A DNA stretch of 64,000 bases from Pectobacterium brasiliense (GCF_016950255.1 NZ_JACGFN010000003.1:1-64000), one strand, 5' to 3'; shown: positions 40,498-51,833, counted from the stretch's first letter. Notes: generated from the letters alone by a model not told the origin. Numbers and translations are program-made.

Positions 40498-41544
40498 ATG
40501 AAATCAGAGAACTTGTCTACCGGGAATGCGTTGATTGATAACGAACTGGATATCCGTGGGTTATTTCGCCTGTTGTGGCGTGAAAAGGTGTGGCCGATAG
40601 CAATCGGCCTGCTTTTTGCCGTTGTGGCACTAGGCTATTCCTATCTTGTTAAACAGGAGTGGAGCGCGACAGCGATTACCGACAAGCCGACGGTCAATAT
40701 GCTAGGTGGGTATTATTCGCAGCAGCAATTCCTGCGTAACCTCGACGCCCGCTCTTTTTCTGCGCCTCAGCCCGAACAACCGTCTATTTCGGCTGATGCT
40801 TATGACGAGTTCATCATGCAATTAGCGGCTTACGATACCCGCCGCGATTTCTGGTTGCAGACTGACTATTATAAGCAGCGCCTGGAAGGCGATGAAAAAG
40901 CCGATGCGGCTCTGCTCGATGAATTGGTTAACAACATTCAGTTTACGCCGCGCGACGACGGGAAAAAGACTAATGATTCCGTGAAGCTGGTGGCAGAAAC
41001 CTCTAAAGATTCCAACACGTTGCTTCGTCAGTATGTAGCTTTTGCCAGCCAACGTGCAGCCAGTCACCTGAATGAAGAAATTAAGGGTGCCTGGGCGGCC
41101 AGAACTATCTTCATGAAGTCGCAGATCAAGCGTCAGGAAGCGGTAGCAAAAGCGATTTACGATCGTGAAGTCCGCAGCGTTGAGCTGGCGCTGAAAATCG
41201 CTCAGCAGCAAGGTATTAGCCGCAGCCAGACGGATACGCCCGCAGATGAAATCCCCGCATCGGAAATGTTCCTGCTTGGCAGGCCGATGCTTCAAGCCCG
41301 ACTGGAAACATTGCAGACCAGCGGCCCGCACTACGAACTGGATTACGATCAAAATCGCGCGATGTTGGCGACACTGAACGTTGGCCCAACGCTTGAGGAC
41401 AGTTTCCAGACGTATCGTTATTTGCGTACGCCGGAAGAGCCGGTGAAGCGTGACAGCCCACGCCGGGCATTCCTGATGGTGATGTGGGGTGCGATTGGTG
41501 CGCTCGTCGGCGCGGGTGTTGCCTTGGCTCGCCGTCCGCGCTAA
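40498..41544 (+). CDS. wzzE: ECA polysaccharide chain length modulator
   Basis: Inner-membrane co-polymerase that sets ECA chain length with WzyE. The 348 residues have the family plan: an N-terminal helix (WPIAIGLLFAVVALGYSYLV, about 33-52), a large periplasmic coiled-coil-rich part, and a C-terminal helix with the Pro/Gly-rich FLMVMWGAIGALVGAGVALARR. It lies 21 bases after wecA; GGGGAAGTA precedes the ATG. Confidence 0.94.
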   Translation: MKSENLSTGNALIDNELDIRGLFRLLWREKVWPIAIGLLFAVVALGYSYLVKQEWSATAITDKPTVNMLGGYYSQQQFLRNLDARSFSAPQPEQPSISADAYDEFIMQLAAYDTRRDFWLQTDYYKQRLEGDEKADAALLDELVNNIQFTPRDDGKKTNDSVKLVAETSKDSNTLLRQYVAFASQRAASHLNEEIKGAWAARTIFMKSQIKRQEAVAKAIYDREVRSVELALKIAQQQGISRSQTDTPADEIPASEMFLLGRPMLQARLETLQTSGPHYELDYDQNRAMLATLNVGPTLEDSFQTYRYLRTPEEPVKRDSPRRAFLMVMWGAIGALVGAGVALARRPR

Positions 41545-41611
41545 CCAGCTTGCTGATTCGCGTCTGATGCTCAGCGAGCGTCTGCGTCTAACCTGATTAA
41601 AGAGATTCAAT

Positions 41612-42742
41612 GTGAAAGTATTGACTGTTTTCGGCACCCGCCCGGAAGCCATAAAAATGGCACCGCTGGTTCATGCCCTGGCTCAGGATGGAGCCTTTGA
41701 ATCGAGAATTTGCGTAACAGCCCAGCACCGGGAGATGCTGGATCAGGTGCTGCGTTTGTTCGATATTACGCCGGATTACGATCTGGATATTATGCGACCG
41801 GGGCAGGGGCTCAGTGAGATATCCTGCCGGATTTTATCAGGACTTGAACCCGTTATGGCGGAGTTCAAACCGGATTTGGTGTTGGTACACGGCGATACCA
41901 CCACGACGTTGGCAACCAGTCTGGCGGCTTTTTATCAGCGTATTCCCGTCGGCCATGTAGAAGCGGGATTGCGTACTGGCAATTTGTATTCGCCCTGGCC
42001 GGAAGAGGCTAACCGCAAACTGACCGGACATTTGGCGATGTACCATTTTGCTCCGACGGAAAATTCCCGCCAAAATTTACTGCGTGAGCACCTGTCCGAT
42101 CGACATATTTTTGTGACGGGTAATACGGTGATTGATGCGCTGTTCTGGGTGCGCGATCGTATTCTCGCGGACGCCGCGCTACGCCGCAGCCTTGACGAAA
42201 AATATGCCTTTTTAGACGACAACAAGAAGCTGATTCTGGTTACCGGACACCGCCGTGAAAGTTTTGGCGGCGGCTTCGAGCGCATTTGCAGCGGGCTGGC
42301 AGATATTGCCCGTCGACACCCTGAAGTGCAAATTGTGTATCCGGTTCACCTAAACCCTAATGTCAGTGAGCCGGTGAATCGCATCCTGAGCGGCATTGAT
42401 AATGTGATGCTGATTGCGCCGCAGGACTATCTGCCTTTCGTGTATTTGATGAATCGCTCTTACATGATTTTGACCGACTCTGGCGGCATTCAGGAAGAAG
42501 CGCCGTCGTTAGGCAAGCCCGTATTGGTGATGCGTGATACGACAGAACGGCCGGAGGCAGTGGAAGCCGGTACGGTCAAGCTGGTAGGGACAGAAGTAAC
42601 CAGTATTGTCGATGCGGTATCTATGCTGTTGACGGATGAAGAAGCGTATCAGGCAATGAGTCGCGCCCATAATCCCTATGGCGATGGACAAGCCTGTCAA
42701 CGCATCGTTGATGCTTTAAAAAATCGCCAGGAGCGATTTTAA
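41612..42742 (+). CDS. wecB: UDP-GlcNAc 2-epimerase (non-hydrolysing)
   Basis: Cytoplasmic enzyme that makes UDP-ManNAc from UDP-GlcNAc for ECA. It is 376 residues, as in E. coli, with a GTG start ([19 protein letters not shown]). Further motifs are [41 protein letters not shown] and [29 protein letters not shown]. It is followed by an unusual 112-bp gap with hairpins before wecC. Confidence 0.96.
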   Translation: MKVLTVFGTRPEAIKMAPLVHALAQDGAFESRICVTAQHREMLDQVLRLFDITPDYDLDIMRPGQGLSEISCRILSGLEPVMAEFKPDLVLVHGDTTTTLATSLAAFYQRIPVGHVEAGLRTGNLYSPWPEEANRKLTGHLAMYHFAPTENSRQNLLREHLSDRHIFVTGNTVIDALFWVRDRILADAALRRSLDEKYAFLDDNKKLILVTGHRRESFGGGFERICSGLADIARRHPEVQIVYPVHLNPNVSEPVNRILSGIDNVMLIAPQDYLPFVYLMNRSYMILTDSGGIQEEAPSLGKPVLVMRDTTERPEAVEAGTVKLVGTEVTSIVDAVSMLLTDEEAYQAMSRAHNPYGDGQACQRIVDALKNRQERF

Positions 42743-42743
42743 A

Positions 42744-42839
42744 CGTCGCTTGCGACGATCCGAAGGGAGTCGGGCAGGGATAGCCCGACATAAAAAATCG
42801 CTAAGTGCATTTTTGGGCTGCGACGGCCCGACATAAAAA
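42744..42839 (+). repeat. Hairpin and direct-repeat block between wecB and wecC
   Basis: Within 96 bases: CGTCGC-TT-GCGACG (42744-42757, perfect), GTCGGGC-N7-GCCCGAC (42769-42789, perfect), a GGGC/GCCC hairpin near 42815-42829, and a 14-bp direct repeat GCCCGACATAAAAA at 42783-42796 and 42826-42839. No coding potential. Other gaps in this cluster are short or overlapping, so this block is out of character. Confidence 0.75.
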
Positions 42840-42854
42840 TTATCAGGTGACACT

Positions 42855-44117
42855 ATGAGCTTTACTACCATTTCCGTAATCGGTTTGGGCTACATCGGTT
42901 TACCCACCGCTGCGGCGTTTGCGTCGCGCCAGAAAAAAGTCATCGGTATTGATGTGAATAAACTGGCGGTCGAAACCATCAATCGCGGCGAAATCCATAT
43001 CGTCGAGCCCGATCTGGATTCGTTGGTCAAAGTGGCAGTGGAAAATGGTTACCTCCAGGCGCTGACAAAGCCTGTGCCAGCCGACGCTTTCCTGATTGCC
43101 GTTCCTACCCCATTCAAAGGCGACCACGAACCCGATCTGGCTTATGTTCAGGCGGCTGCCGCGTCTATCGCGCCCGTTTTGAAGAAAGGCGATCTGGTGA
43201 TTCTGGAATCGACATCCCCTGTAGGTGCAACTGAGCAAATGGCCGAGTGGCTGGCCGAGGCGCGAGCGGACTTGACGTTTCCGCAGCAGGTTGGGGAAAC
43301 GGCGGATATCAATATAGCCTATTGTCCTGAACGCGTTCTGCCGGGGCAGGTCGTGGTCGAACTGATTAAAAACGATCGCGTCATTGGCGGCATGACCCCG
43401 GTGTGCTCCGCGCGTGCCAGTGAGTTATACAAAATCTTCCTCGAAGGTGAGTGTGTGATTACTAACTCCCGCACCGCCGAAATGTGCAAGCTGACGGAAA
43501 ACAGCTTCCGCGACGTCAATATTGCTTTCGCCAATGAGCTCTCGCTGATTTGTGCCGAACAAAACATTAACGTATGGGAACTTATCCGATTGGCAAACCG
43601 CCATCCCCGCGTCAATATCCTGCAACCCGGCCCTGGCGTCGGCGGGCATTGCATTGCGGTCGACCCCTGGTTTATCGTGGCGCAGAATCCGCAGCAGGCC
43701 CGGTTGATTCATACCGCCAGACTGGTGAACGATGGCAAGCCGCTCTGGGTCGTGGATCGCGTTAAAGCGGCCGTGGCGGATTATCTGGCACAAACGGATA
43801 AACGCGCCAGCGAGGTCACGGTGGCCTGCTTTGGGCTAGCGTTCAAGCCCGACATTGACGATTTACGTGAAAGCCCAGCGGTAGGGATTACGTCCATGAT
43901 TGCACAGTGGAATACCGGCGTGACGTTAGCCGTCGAACCGAATGTCAAACACCTGCCGTCCGTGTTGGCCGGACAGGTAAAACTGGTCGATACCAGCAGT
44001 GCATTAAAAGAAGCCGATGTGCTGGTAATGCTGGTCGACCACCGTCAGTTTAAAGCGGTTAGCCCAGAAGATGTGAAACAACAGTGGGTGATCGATACCA
44101 AAGGAGTATGGCGTTGA
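42855..44117 (+). CDS. wecC: UDP-N-acetyl-D-mannosamine dehydrogenase
   Basis: NAD-dependent dehydrogenase that oxidises UDP-ManNAc twice to UDP-ManNAcA, the second ECA sugar donor. It is 420 residues: Rossmann motif [16 protein letters not shown], central helix with [22 protein letters not shown], the catalytic Cys in [14 protein letters not shown], and the UDP-binding C-terminal domain with [16 protein letters not shown]. Its stop overlaps the rffG start (TTGA). Confidence 0.96.
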   Translation: MSFTTISVIGLGYIGLPTAAAFASRQKKVIGIDVNKLAVETINRGEIHIVEPDLDSLVKVAVENGYLQALTKPVPADAFLIAVPTPFKGDHEPDLAYVQAAAASIAPVLKKGDLVILESTSPVGATEQMAEWLAEARADLTFPQQVGETADINIAYCPERVLPGQVVVELIKNDRVIGGMTPVCSARASELYKIFLEGECVITNSRTAEMCKLTENSFRDVNIAFANELSLICAEQNINVWELIRLANRHPRVNILQPGPGVGGHCIAVDPWFIVAQNPQQARLIHTARLVNDGKPLWVVDRVKAAVADYLAQTDKRASEVTVACFGLAFKPDIDDLRESPAVGITSMIAQWNTGVTLAVEPNVKHLPSVLAGQVKLVDTSSALKEADVLVMLVDHRQFKAVSPEDVKQQWVIDTKGVWR

Positions 44118-45181
44118 AACGTATTTTAATTACCGGCGGCGCAGGGTTTATTGGTTCAGCGTTGGTCAGATACATTTTGACTGAAACGCAGGACAGCGTC
44201 GTCGTTGTCGATAAGCTGACCTATGCAGGTAACCTGTCTTCGCTGGCACCCGTCGCTGATAGCTCACGCTTCGCGTTCGAGCAAGTTGATATCTGCGATC
44301 GTGCGGAATTGGACCGTGTCTTTACTGCTTACCAGCCCGCGCTGGTGATGCATTTGGCGGCAGAAAGTCACGTCGATCGCTCTATCGATGGCCCGGCGGC
44401 GTTTATCGAAACCAATATTGTCGGCACCTATACGATGCTGGAAGCCGCACGCCACTACTGGCAAAACCTGGCTGATGCGGACAAGCGCGCATTCCGTTTT
44501 CACCATATCTCTACCGATGAAGTGTTTGGTGACCTGCATGGGACGGACGATCTGTTTACAGAAACCACGCCTTATGCGCCAAGCAGCCCCTATTCCGCAT
44601 CGAAAGCCTCCAGCGACCACCTTGTTCGCGCCTGGCTGCGCACCTATGGGTTCCCGACGGTTATCACTAACTGCTCGAATAACTACGGCCCTTACCATTT
44701 CCCAGAGAAGCTGATTCCGCTGGTGATCCTGAATGCGGTCGCGGGTAAACCGTTGCCGGTTTACGGTGACGGTGCGCAAATCCGTGACTGGCTGTTTGTC
44801 GAAGACCACGCTCGCGCACTGTACAAAGTGGTGACGGAAGGCGAAATCGGTGAGACGTATAACATCGGTGGTCACAACGAGCGCAAAAACATTGAAGTCG
44901 TGCAGACCATTTGCGATCTGCTGGAAGAGCTGGCACCGAATAAGCCTGCTGGCGTAGCGCATTACCGCGATCTCATCACTTACGTGAAAGACCGCCCTGG
45001 CCACGATATGCGTTACGCGATCGATGCTGGGAAAATTGAACGTGAGCTGGGCTGGCGTCCAGAAGAAACGTTTGAGACGGGTATGAGAAAAACCGTCAGT
45101 TGGTATCTGAATAACGAAAAATGGTGGCGCAGCGTGCAGGATGGTTCTTATACCGGTGAGCGTTTAGGGTTGAACGACTAA
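44114..45181 (+). CDS. rffG: dTDP-glucose 4,6-dehydratase
   Basis: Short-chain dehydrogenase-family enzyme that makes dTDP-4-keto-6-deoxyglucose on the way to dTDP-Fuc4NAc. Motifs are [17 protein letters not shown] (NAD), [13 protein letters not shown] and the YSASK catalytic pair. The best start is TTG at 44114 (MKRILITGG): AAGGAG at 44101-44106 is seven bases upstream and the 355-residue length equals E. coli RffG. The ATG at 44108 sits one base after that site, and the frame is open to 44084. The TTG overlaps the wecC stop, which implies coupling. Confidence 0.94.
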   Translation: MKRILITGGAGFIGSALVRYILTETQDSVVVVDKLTYAGNLSSLAPVADSSRFAFEQVDICDRAELDRVFTAYQPALVMHLAAESHVDRSIDGPAAFIETNIVGTYTMLEAARHYWQNLADADKRAFRFHHISTDEVFGDLHGTDDLFTETTPYAPSSPYSASKASSDHLVRAWLRTYGFPTVITNCSNNYGPYHFPEKLIPLVILNAVAGKPLPVYGDGAQIRDWLFVEDHARALYKVVTEGEIGETYNIGGHNERKNIEVVQTICDLLEELAPNKPAGVAHYRDLITYVKDRPGHDMRYAIDAGKIERELGWRPEETFETGMRKTVSWYLNNEKWWRSVQDGSYTGERLGLND

Positions 45182-45218
45182 ACCTGCGTCTGATGGCGGA
45201 AAATAAAGGAGCGAAACG

Positions 45219-45950
45219 ATGATCCATCCGATATCAATTGGAAAGGGAGAGATTCGCGCCACGGTTGAACCGCTGGGCTGGGAGAGCGAATTCTTCCAGA
45301 TTGACAGCGGTAAGCTGAACTTTTCGCCTTCCGCGCCCGCGTTGACGCTCGATGCGCTGAACGCATTTACGCTGACGCAGGCTAAAATCGCAGCGGATAA
45401 TCTGGTGCTGGCAGATGCGCTTGCCGATCTTGGGTTTCGATTGGTTGAAGGCGAGGTCGATCTCAGTCTGCCGCTGCAACGGGCTACGATTGTTACGCCG
45501 CTACCGCGCTGGCGTGAAGCCACACCCGACGATATCCCTGCACTGAGGGACGCGGCGTCACGTGTTTTTGCGCTGAGCCGTTTTCGTTCTCCGTGGTATC
45601 AACCGCAGGATAGCGGGCGTTTCTATGCGCAGTGGATTGAGAATGCCGTGCGCGGTACGTTCGACCACTGCTGTTTGCTGGTGGAAGATGCCGCGGGCAA
45701 TCCACAAGGATGGGTCACGCTACGCAGAGTGAATGACTCGGATGCCCGTATCGGACTACTGGGCGTTTGGCCGAGCGTTACGGTACGTGGCATCGGTTCA
45801 CAGCTGATGGCGCTGGCGGAAGCGTGGTGCCGACAACAAGAGTTGATATGTCTTCGGGTCGCGACACAGGTTAGCAACGTGGCGGCGCTTCGTCTTTATC
45901 TTCGCCGTGGTGCCACGATTGAGGGCACGGCGTATTGGTTATACAGGTGA
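45219..45950 (+). CDS. wecD: dTDP-fucosamine acetyltransferase
   Basis: GNAT enzyme that acetylates dTDP-4-amino-4,6-dideoxygalactose to dTDP-Fuc4NAc. It is 243 residues, with the C-terminal GNAT fold GLLGVWPSVTVRGIGSQLMALAEAWCRQQ (acetyl-CoA loop) and LRVATQVSNVAALRLYLRRGATIEGTAYWLYR. The N-terminal half holds WESEFFQIDSGKL, typical of WecD. AGGAG precedes ATG 45219. In E. coli rffH stands between rffG and wecD; here there is only a 37-base gap. Confidence 0.93.
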   Translation: MIHPISIGKGEIRATVEPLGWESEFFQIDSGKLNFSPSAPALTLDALNAFTLTQAKIAADNLVLADALADLGFRLVEGEVDLSLPLQRATIVTPLPRWREATPDDIPALRDAASRVFALSRFRSPWYQPQDSGRFYAQWIENAVRGTFDHCCLLVEDAAGNPQGWVTLRRVNDSDARIGLLGVWPSVTVRGIGSQLMALAEAWCRQQELICLRVATQVSNVAALRLYLRRGATIEGTAYWLYR

Positions 45951-45954
45951 TCAC

Positions 45955-47085
45955 ATGATTCCATTTAATGCGCCACCAGTTGTTGGTACAGAACTAGATT
46001 ATATGCAGGCTGCCATGAGCAGCGGTAAATTGTGCGGCGATGGTGGGTTTACCCGTCGCTGTCAGCAGTGGCTGGAACATTATTCCGGTAGCAAAAAAGT
46101 CCTGCTTACGCCGTCCTGCACCGCTTCGTTGGAGATGGCGGCTATCCTGCTGGACGTGAAGCCCGGCGATGAAGTGATCATGCCGAGCTATACCTTCGTG
46201 TCCACCGCCAATGCCTTTGTGCTGCGCGGTGCGAAGATCGTGTTTGTCGATATCCGCCCGGATACCATGAACATTGATGAGACGAAGATCGAAGCGGCCA
46301 TTACGGAAAAGACGCGCATTATCGTGCCAGTTCACTACGCAGGTGTAGCTTGCGAGATGGACGCGATTATGGCACTGGCGAAGAAATACGATTTATATGT
46401 CGTGGAAGATGCCGCGCAGGGCGTGATGTCGAGCTACAAAGGCCGTGTTCTGGGCTCTATCGGCCACATCGGCTGCTTCAGCTTTCACGAAACCAAGAAC
46501 TATACCTCGGGCGGCGAGGGCGGAGCCACGCTGATTAATGACGCGAGGCTGGTGGAGCGTGCGGAAATCATCCGGGAAAAAGGCACCAACCGCAGCCAGT
46601 TCTTCCGTGGGCAGGTGGACAAATACACCTGGCGGGATATTGGTTCAAGCTACCTGATGGCAGATATTCAAGCTGCCTACCTCTGGGCACAGCTGGAAGC
46701 GGCGCGTCCGATCAACGAACGCCGTCTGAAACTGTGGCAGAACTACTACGCGGCATTCAAATCGCTGGCTGATACTGGGCGTATTACCCTGCCGACCGTG
46801 CCTGCCAATGGGATTCATAACGCGCACATGTTTTATATCAAACTGCGCGATCAGGACGACCGCAGTGCGTTTATCAATTACATGAAAGAAGCCGAAATCA
46901 TGACGGTCTTTCATTATATCCCGCTGCACAGTTGCCCGGCCGGCCTGAACTTCGGTAGTTTCTCCGGTGAAGACCGCTACACCACGCAGGAAAGCGAGCG
47001 GCTGGTGCGTTTACCGCTGTTCTACAACCTGTCAGACGTCAATCAGCGGACGGTGATCAATACCATTCTGAGCTTCTTCTCCTGA
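45955..47085 (+). CDS. wecE: dTDP-4-amino-4,6-dideoxygalactose transaminase
   Basis: PLP-dependent DegT/DnrJ/EryC1/StrS aminotransferase that aminates dTDP-4-keto-6-deoxyglucose with glutamate. The 376 residues equal E. coli WecE, and the PLP lysine is 181 in FSFHETKNYTSGGEGG. ATG 45955 (MIPFNAPPVVGTELDYM) lies four bases after the wecD stop; an open frame upstream to 45907 is inside wecD. Confidence 0.95.
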   Translation: MIPFNAPPVVGTELDYMQAAMSSGKLCGDGGFTRRCQQWLEHYSGSKKVLLTPSCTASLEMAAILLDVKPGDEVIMPSYTFVSTANAFVLRGAKIVFVDIRPDTMNIDETKIEAAITEKTRIIVPVHYAGVACEMDAIMALAKKYDLYVVEDAAQGVMSSYKGRVLGSIGHIGCFSFHETKNYTSGGEGGATLINDARLVERAEIIREKGTNRSQFFRGQVDKYTWRDIGSSYLMADIQAAYLWAQLEAARPINERRLKLWQNYYAAFKSLADTGRITLPTVPANGIHNAHMFYIKLRDQDDRSAFINYMKEAEIMTVFHYIPLHSCPAGLNFGSFSGEDRYTTQESERLVRLPLFYNLSDVNQRTVINTILSFFS

Positions 47086-47086
47086 T

Positions 47087-48337
47087 ATGTCGTTGGCGAA
47101 AGCATCGATATGGACGGCAGGCTCCACGCTGATAAAAATCGGCGCGGGGCTGGTTGTCGTCAAACTGTTGGCGGTCGCCTTTGGCCCCAGCGGCGTGGGG
47201 ATGGCAGGGAATTTCCGCCAGTTGATTACGGTGTTGGGCGTGTTAGCCGGTGCGGGAATCTTCAACGGCGTCACCAAATATGTGGCGGAGTACCAGCAAC
47301 AGCCGGAACGGCTCAGGCCGCTGCTCGGCACGTCAGTCACGCTGGTGCTGGGGTTCTCCACGCTGCTGGCGATTCTCTTTCTGGCCGCTGCAACGCCTAT
47401 CGCCAATCTGCTGTTTGGGCATGATGACTATCGCGATGTGGTGCGTGCGCTGGCGTTTATCCAAATGGGTATCGCCTACGCCAACCTGTTTCTGGCTATT
47501 CTCAAGGGCTATCGGGATGCGATAGGCAACGCGCTGGCTGTGATCGGCGGCAGCCTGATCGGGCTGGCGGCCTTTTGGCTCTGCCTGCAACTGGGCGGTT
47601 ATGTTGGCGCACTGGCAGGGCTGGCGCTGGTGCCCGCGCTGCTGGTGATTCCGGCAGGCATCATGCTATATCGACGCACTCCGCTGTCGCTGATATCGCT
47701 AAAACCCGCGTGGGATCGCGCGATTGCTGGGCAGTTGGGCAAATTTACGCTGATGGCGTTAATGACCGCGGTGACGCTGCCCGTTGCGTACATCATGATG
47801 CGTAACCTGTTGGCGGCACATTACAGCTGGGACGAAGTGGGCATTTGGCAGGGCGTCAGCAGTATTTCCGATGCTTACCTACAATTTATTACCGCCTCCT
47901 TTACCGTGTATTTGTTGCCGACACTCTCGCGTCTGACGGATAAAGCCGCGTTATCGCAGGAAATTGTCCGCTCACTGAAGTTTGTGCTGCCCGTTGTGGC
48001 AGGTGTTAGCTTTTGTGTGTGGCTGCTGCGAGATTTTGCCATCTGGTTGCTGTTCTCCAGCGAGTTCACGGCAATGCGAGATCTCTTCGTTTGGCAATTG
48101 GTAGGCGATGTAATGAAAGTGGGCGCTTACGTTTTTGGCTATCTGGTCATTGCGAAAGCGGCATTGCGCTTTTATCTGCTCACGGAAGTGAGCCAGTTTC
48201 TCCTGCTGACCGGGTTTTCCCACTGGCTGATCCCGCTTTATGGTGCACAAGGTGCGGCACAGGCCTATATGGCAACCTACCTGGTCTATTTTTTGCTTTG
48301 TTGTTGCGTATTCATTATTTACCGTAGGCGAGCATGA
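47087..48337 (+). CDS. wzxE: ECA lipid III flippase
   Basis: MOP-superfamily flippase that moves the undecaprenyl-linked ECA trisaccharide across the inner membrane. It is 416 residues with about 12 membrane helices; the start [44 protein letters not shown] is typical of WzxE. It begins one base after the wecE stop and overlaps wecF as ATGA. Confidence 0.94.
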   Translation: MSLAKASIWTAGSTLIKIGAGLVVVKLLAVAFGPSGVGMAGNFRQLITVLGVLAGAGIFNGVTKYVAEYQQQPERLRPLLGTSVTLVLGFSTLLAILFLAAATPIANLLFGHDDYRDVVRALAFIQMGIAYANLFLAILKGYRDAIGNALAVIGGSLIGLAAFWLCLQLGGYVGALAGLALVPALLVIPAGIMLYRRTPLSLISLKPAWDRAIAGQLGKFTLMALMTAVTLPVAYIMMRNLLAAHYSWDEVGIWQGVSSISDAYLQFITASFTVYLLPTLSRLTDKAALSQEIVRSLKFVLPVVAGVSFCVWLLRDFAIWLLFSSEFTAMRDLFVWQLVGDVMKVGAYVFGYLVIAKAALRFYLLTEVSQFLLLTGFSHWLIPLYGAQGAAQAYMATYLVYFLLCCCVFIIYRRRA

Positions 48338-49419
48338 CGACACTGATTCATGTATTGGGATCTGACATCCCGCATCATAACCAGACCGTTTTACGTTTTT
48401 TTAACGACGTACTGGCGACGGAACTCCCCGAGCAGCAGATTCGGCATTTTATCGTGGCATCCCGCGACGGCATTTCATCGGCTGATTTCCCCGCGCTGCG
48501 TATCGAAACCTGCGTGGATAAGAAAACGCTGGCTGAGGCCGTCATTGCCAGAGCCAAAGCGAACCGCAAGATGCGCTTTTTCCTGCATGGGCAGTTTAAT
48601 CCCACGCTGTGGCTGGCGTTGCTGAGCGGAAAAATCAAATCTGAGCAGGTTTACTGGCACGTTTGGGGCGCGGATTTGTATGAAGAGGCGAGTAGCCTGA
48701 AATATCGCCTGTTTTATCTGCTGCGGCGTATGGCGCAAAAGCGCGTCGGACATGTGTTTGCCACGCGTGGCGATCTGGCGTGGTATCAGCAGCGTTCACC
48801 TCGCGTGCCGACATCATTGCTGTACTTCCCAACGCGAATGGATCCCGCGCTAACGGGCATGCAGGTGGATAAACCGCTGGCTGGGCCGATGACGATTCTG
48901 GTCGGCAATTCTGGCGATCGCACGAATCGCCATCAGGAAGCGCTGCGGGCGATTCATAAGCAGTTCGGGAAAAATGTGCGGGTCGTTGTGCCGATGGGCT
49001 ATCCCGCGAATAACGAGTCCTACATCGCGCAGGTGGAAAAGGACGGTTTGGCGCTGTTTGGCGTGAAAAATTTCCAACTGCTGAAAGACCAACTGGCGTT
49101 TGATGATTATCTCAACATGTTGCGCACCTGCGATTTGGGCTATTTTATTTTCGATCGCCAGCAGGGAATCGGGACGTTATGCCTGCTGATTCAGTTTGGC
49201 GTGCCGTTCGTGATCAGCCGACAAAATCCGTTCTGGCAGGATCTGACGGAACAAGGGCTACCCGTGCTGTTTTACGGTGACGAATTGGATGAGGCGCTGG
49301 TGCGTGAAGCGCAGCGCCAACTGGCATCAGTCGATAAGCAACAGATTGCGTTCTTTAATCCCAATTATCTGCAAGGCTGGCGCGATGCGCTGGCGTTGGC
49401 GACGGGAGAACCAACATGA
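48334..49419 (+). CDS. wecF: Fuc4NAc transferase (lipid III synthesis)
   Basis: Glycosyltransferase family 56 enzyme that adds Fuc4NAc from dTDP-Fuc4NAc to lipid II-ECA. It is 361 residues, starting [22 protein letters not shown], with [13 protein letters not shown] and [17 protein letters not shown] as conserved segments. It overlaps both neighbours by four bases (ATGA), so wzxE-wecF-wzyE-wecG are translationally coupled. Confidence 0.94.
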   Translation: MTTLIHVLGSDIPHHNQTVLRFFNDVLATELPEQQIRHFIVASRDGISSADFPALRIETCVDKKTLAEAVIARAKANRKMRFFLHGQFNPTLWLALLSGKIKSEQVYWHVWGADLYEEASSLKYRLFYLLRRMAQKRVGHVFATRGDLAWYQQRSPRVPTSLLYFPTRMDPALTGMQVDKPLAGPMTILVGNSGDRTNRHQEALRAIHKQFGKNVRVVVPMGYPANNESYIAQVEKDGLALFGVKNFQLLKDQLAFDDYLNMLRTCDLGYFIFDRQQGIGTLCLLIQFGVPFVISRQNPFWQDLTEQGLPVLFYGDELDEALVREAQRQLASVDKQQIAFFNPNYLQGWRDALALATGEPT

Positions 49420-50804
49420 CGCTGGGGCAATTTGGTGGGCTGTTTGTCGTCTACCTGATTTCAGTCATCTTTATCCTGAGCCTGACCTGGATGGAGTTCC
49501 GGCGGGTACGTTTTAATTTTAACGTGCTGTTTTCCCTGCTCTATTTGTTGACGTTCTATTTTGGTTTTCCGTTTACCTGCGTGCTGGTGTTCCGGTTTGG
49601 CGTTGACGTGGTTCCCGTGCAGTTCCTGCTTCAGGCGATGCTGTCTGCGACGGCGTTCTATGCGATCTATTACGTCAGCTATAAGACGCGGTTACGCCAG
49701 AAAACCTCCGTGCCACGTGCGCCACTTCTGACAGTGAACCGGGTTGAAGCTAATCTGACCTGGCTGCTGTTGGCGCTGATTGCCGTTGCCACCGTCGGTA
49801 TCTTCTTCCTCAACAATGGCTTTTTGTTGTTTAAGCTGCGTTCTTACAGCCAGATATTCTCTAGCGATGTATCCGGTGTGGCGTTGAAACGCTTTTTCTA
49901 CTTCTTCATTCCGGCGATGCTGGTGGTGTATTTCCTGCGCCAGACGCAGCGTGCGTGGATAATGTTCCTCATCGGAACGGTCGCGTTTGGGATGCTGACG
50001 TATGTGATTGTTGGCGGAACGCGTGCAAATCTGATCATCGCCTTCGCGCTGTTTCTGTTTATTGGCATTGTGCGCGGCTGGATTACGCTCTGGATGCTGG
50101 TTGCGGCTGGCGCGTTCGGGATTGTCGGGATGTTCTGGCTGGCGCTGAAGCGCTATGGGCTGGATGTCAGCGGCGATTACGCCTTCTATACCTTCCTCTA
50201 TTTAACCCGTGACACCTTCTCGCCTTGGGAGAATCTGGCGCTGCTATGGCAGAACTACGACAAGATTGAATTTCAGGGGCTGGCACCGATTGCTCGTGAT
50301 TTCTACGTCTTTATTCCGTCCTGGCTATGGCCGGACCGTCCTAATTTGGTGTTAAACAGTGCGAATTATTTCACCTGGGAAGTGTTGAATAACCGCTCTG
50401 GGCTGGCAATCTCCCCCACGCTGTTGGGTTCGCTGGTGGTGATGGGCGGGGTGCTGTTTATCCCGCTCGGCGCGATTGCGGTAGGGCTGGTTATCAAGTG
50501 GTTCGACTGGGTGTACGAGTTAGGTAAGAACGACAGCAATCGCTATAAGGCCGCGATTTTACAGGCGTTCTGCTTCGGGGCGGTGTTCAATATTATTGTG
50601 CTGACGCGTGAAGGCGTCGATTCTTTTGTTTCACGTGTGGTGTTTTTCTGTCTGGTATTTGGTCTGTGTCTGCTGGTTGCCAAACTGCTCTATTGGCTGC
50701 TGGAAAGCGCTGGACTCATCCGGCAGCGTCTGATGCGTATGCGAGCCACGCCGATCGCACCGACACCCAACACCGTGGATCCTGTGATAAAGGAGCAGGT
50801 ATGA
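49416..50804 (+). CDS. wzyE: ECA polymerase
   Basis: Inner-membrane polymerase that joins ECA trisaccharide repeats on the periplasmic side, 462 residues with about 11 hydrophobic helices. [18 protein letters not shown] and [30 protein letters not shown] are characteristic of WzyE. The start and stop overlap wecF and wecG (ATGA on both sides). Confidence 0.94.
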   Translation: MTLGQFGGLFVVYLISVIFILSLTWMEFRRVRFNFNVLFSLLYLLTFYFGFPFTCVLVFRFGVDVVPVQFLLQAMLSATAFYAIYYVSYKTRLRQKTSVPRAPLLTVNRVEANLTWLLLALIAVATVGIFFLNNGFLLFKLRSYSQIFSSDVSGVALKRFFYFFIPAMLVVYFLRQTQRAWIMFLIGTVAFGMLTYVIVGGTRANLIIAFALFLFIGIVRGWITLWMLVAAGAFGIVGMFWLALKRYGLDVSGDYAFYTFLYLTRDTFSPWENLALLWQNYDKIEFQGLAPIARDFYVFIPSWLWPDRPNLVLNSANYFTWEVLNNRSGLAISPTLLGSLVVMGGVLFIPLGAIAVGLVIKWFDWVYELGKNDSNRYKAAILQAFCFGAVFNIIVLTREGVDSFVSRVVFFCLVFGLCLLVAKLLYWLLESAGLIRQRLMRMRATPIAPTPNTVDPVIKEQV

Positions 50805-51550
50805 CAGCGTTAAAAACCACAGAGACCATTCCTCTGTATACCATTCGTGGTTTGCCCATTCACGGCTTTCGCAATATGGCGCAGTTTGTAGATTACCTGT
50901 TTACGGGCGAGCGGGTTGAAACAGGCACGCTCGTCGCGATTAATGCTGAGAAAGTGCTGACGGCGGAAAAAGACGTCGCACTGCGTATGCTGCTCGATCG
51001 CGCAGAGTATAAATATGCGGACGGCATTAGTATTGTGCGCTCCATTCGGCGCAAATACCCGCAGGCTGACGTCACGCGGATTGCGGGCGCCGACCTGTGG
51101 GAAGCGCTAATGGCACGAGCGGGCAAGGAGGGAACGCCGGTTTTTCTGGTGGGCGGCAAACCTGATGTGTTGGCACAAACGGAAGCGAAACTGCGGGCGC
51201 AGTGGAACGTGAATATTGTCGGCAGTCAGGATGGCTATTTTGCGCCAGAGCAGCGCGATGCCCTGTTCGAACGTATCCGTGCCAGCGGTGCGCAAATTGT
51301 TACCGTCGCGATGGGGTCGCCACGACAGGAAATTCTGATGCGCGACTGTCGTCACCACTATCCCGATGCGCTGTATATGGGCGTGGGTGGAACGTATGAC
51401 GTCTTTACCGGGCATGTGAAGCGTGCCCCGCTCGTGTGGCAAAACTTAGGACTGGAATGGCTGTATCGTTTGCTATCCCAGCCGAGTCGTATTTTTCGGC
51501 AGCTTAAGCTGTTGAAATATGTTGCCTATCACTACAGCGGTCGCCTGTAA
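50801..51550 (+). CDS. wecG: UDP-ManNAcA transferase (lipid II synthesis)
   Basis: Glycosyltransferase family 26 enzyme that adds ManNAcA to GlcNAc-PP-undecaprenol. It is 249 residues, with [68 protein letters not shown] and [31 protein letters not shown], the complete family pattern. ATG 50801 ([10 protein letters not shown]) has AGGAG at 50791-50795 and overlaps the wzyE stop; the frame is open to 50666 inside wzyE. Confidence 0.95.
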   Translation: MTALKTTETIPLYTIRGLPIHGFRNMAQFVDYLFTGERVETGTLVAINAEKVLTAEKDVALRMLLDRAEYKYADGISIVRSIRRKYPQADVTRIAGADLWEALMARAGKEGTPVFLVGGKPDVLAQTEAKLRAQWNVNIVGSQDGYFAPEQRDALFERIRASGAQIVTVAMGSPRQEILMRDCRHHYPDALYMGVGGTYDVFTGHVKRAPLVWQNLGLEWLYRLLSQPSRIFRQLKLLKYVAYHYSGRL

Positions 51551-51560
51551 CTTCATTGAA

Positions 51561-51581
51561 TTGGCGCGTTAAACGCGCCAA
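51561..51581 (+). terminator. Hairpin after the ECA cluster
   Basis: TTGGCGCGT-TAA-ACGCGCCAA, a perfect 9-bp stem ten bases after the wecG stop. It lacks a T-run, so it may act as a weak terminator or 3' end stabiliser. The rest of the gap to 51856 holds the yifK leader. Confidence 0.6.
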
Positions 51582-51833
51582 CCTTTCCCCGCCATTTTTC
51601 CAAGTAGTATATAAACCTGATTTCTTATTCCTATTCGATTTTAATTGTCTGTTTGCCAGCCAATCAGAAATACAGAATTCTATCTTTGGCGTATTCGTCA
51701 TCCCTGATGTGTTATTCAAACCCACATTACGGTATTTTCATGCCGCTAATTTGGGGCAAGGGTACGTTCTTTCTCATCGGTAGTCGGCAGTATTTCTGAA
51801 ATAAGAACAATAACCGGCAGCAGCCGGGATAAG

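Noticed and set aside
40822..41652. 276-codon antisense ORF over wzzE and the wecB start
   Set aside because: It overlaps a well-supported gene along its whole length and shows no domain.
44264..45004. 246-codon antisense ORF within rffG
   Set aside because: Shadow of the conserved dehydratase frame.
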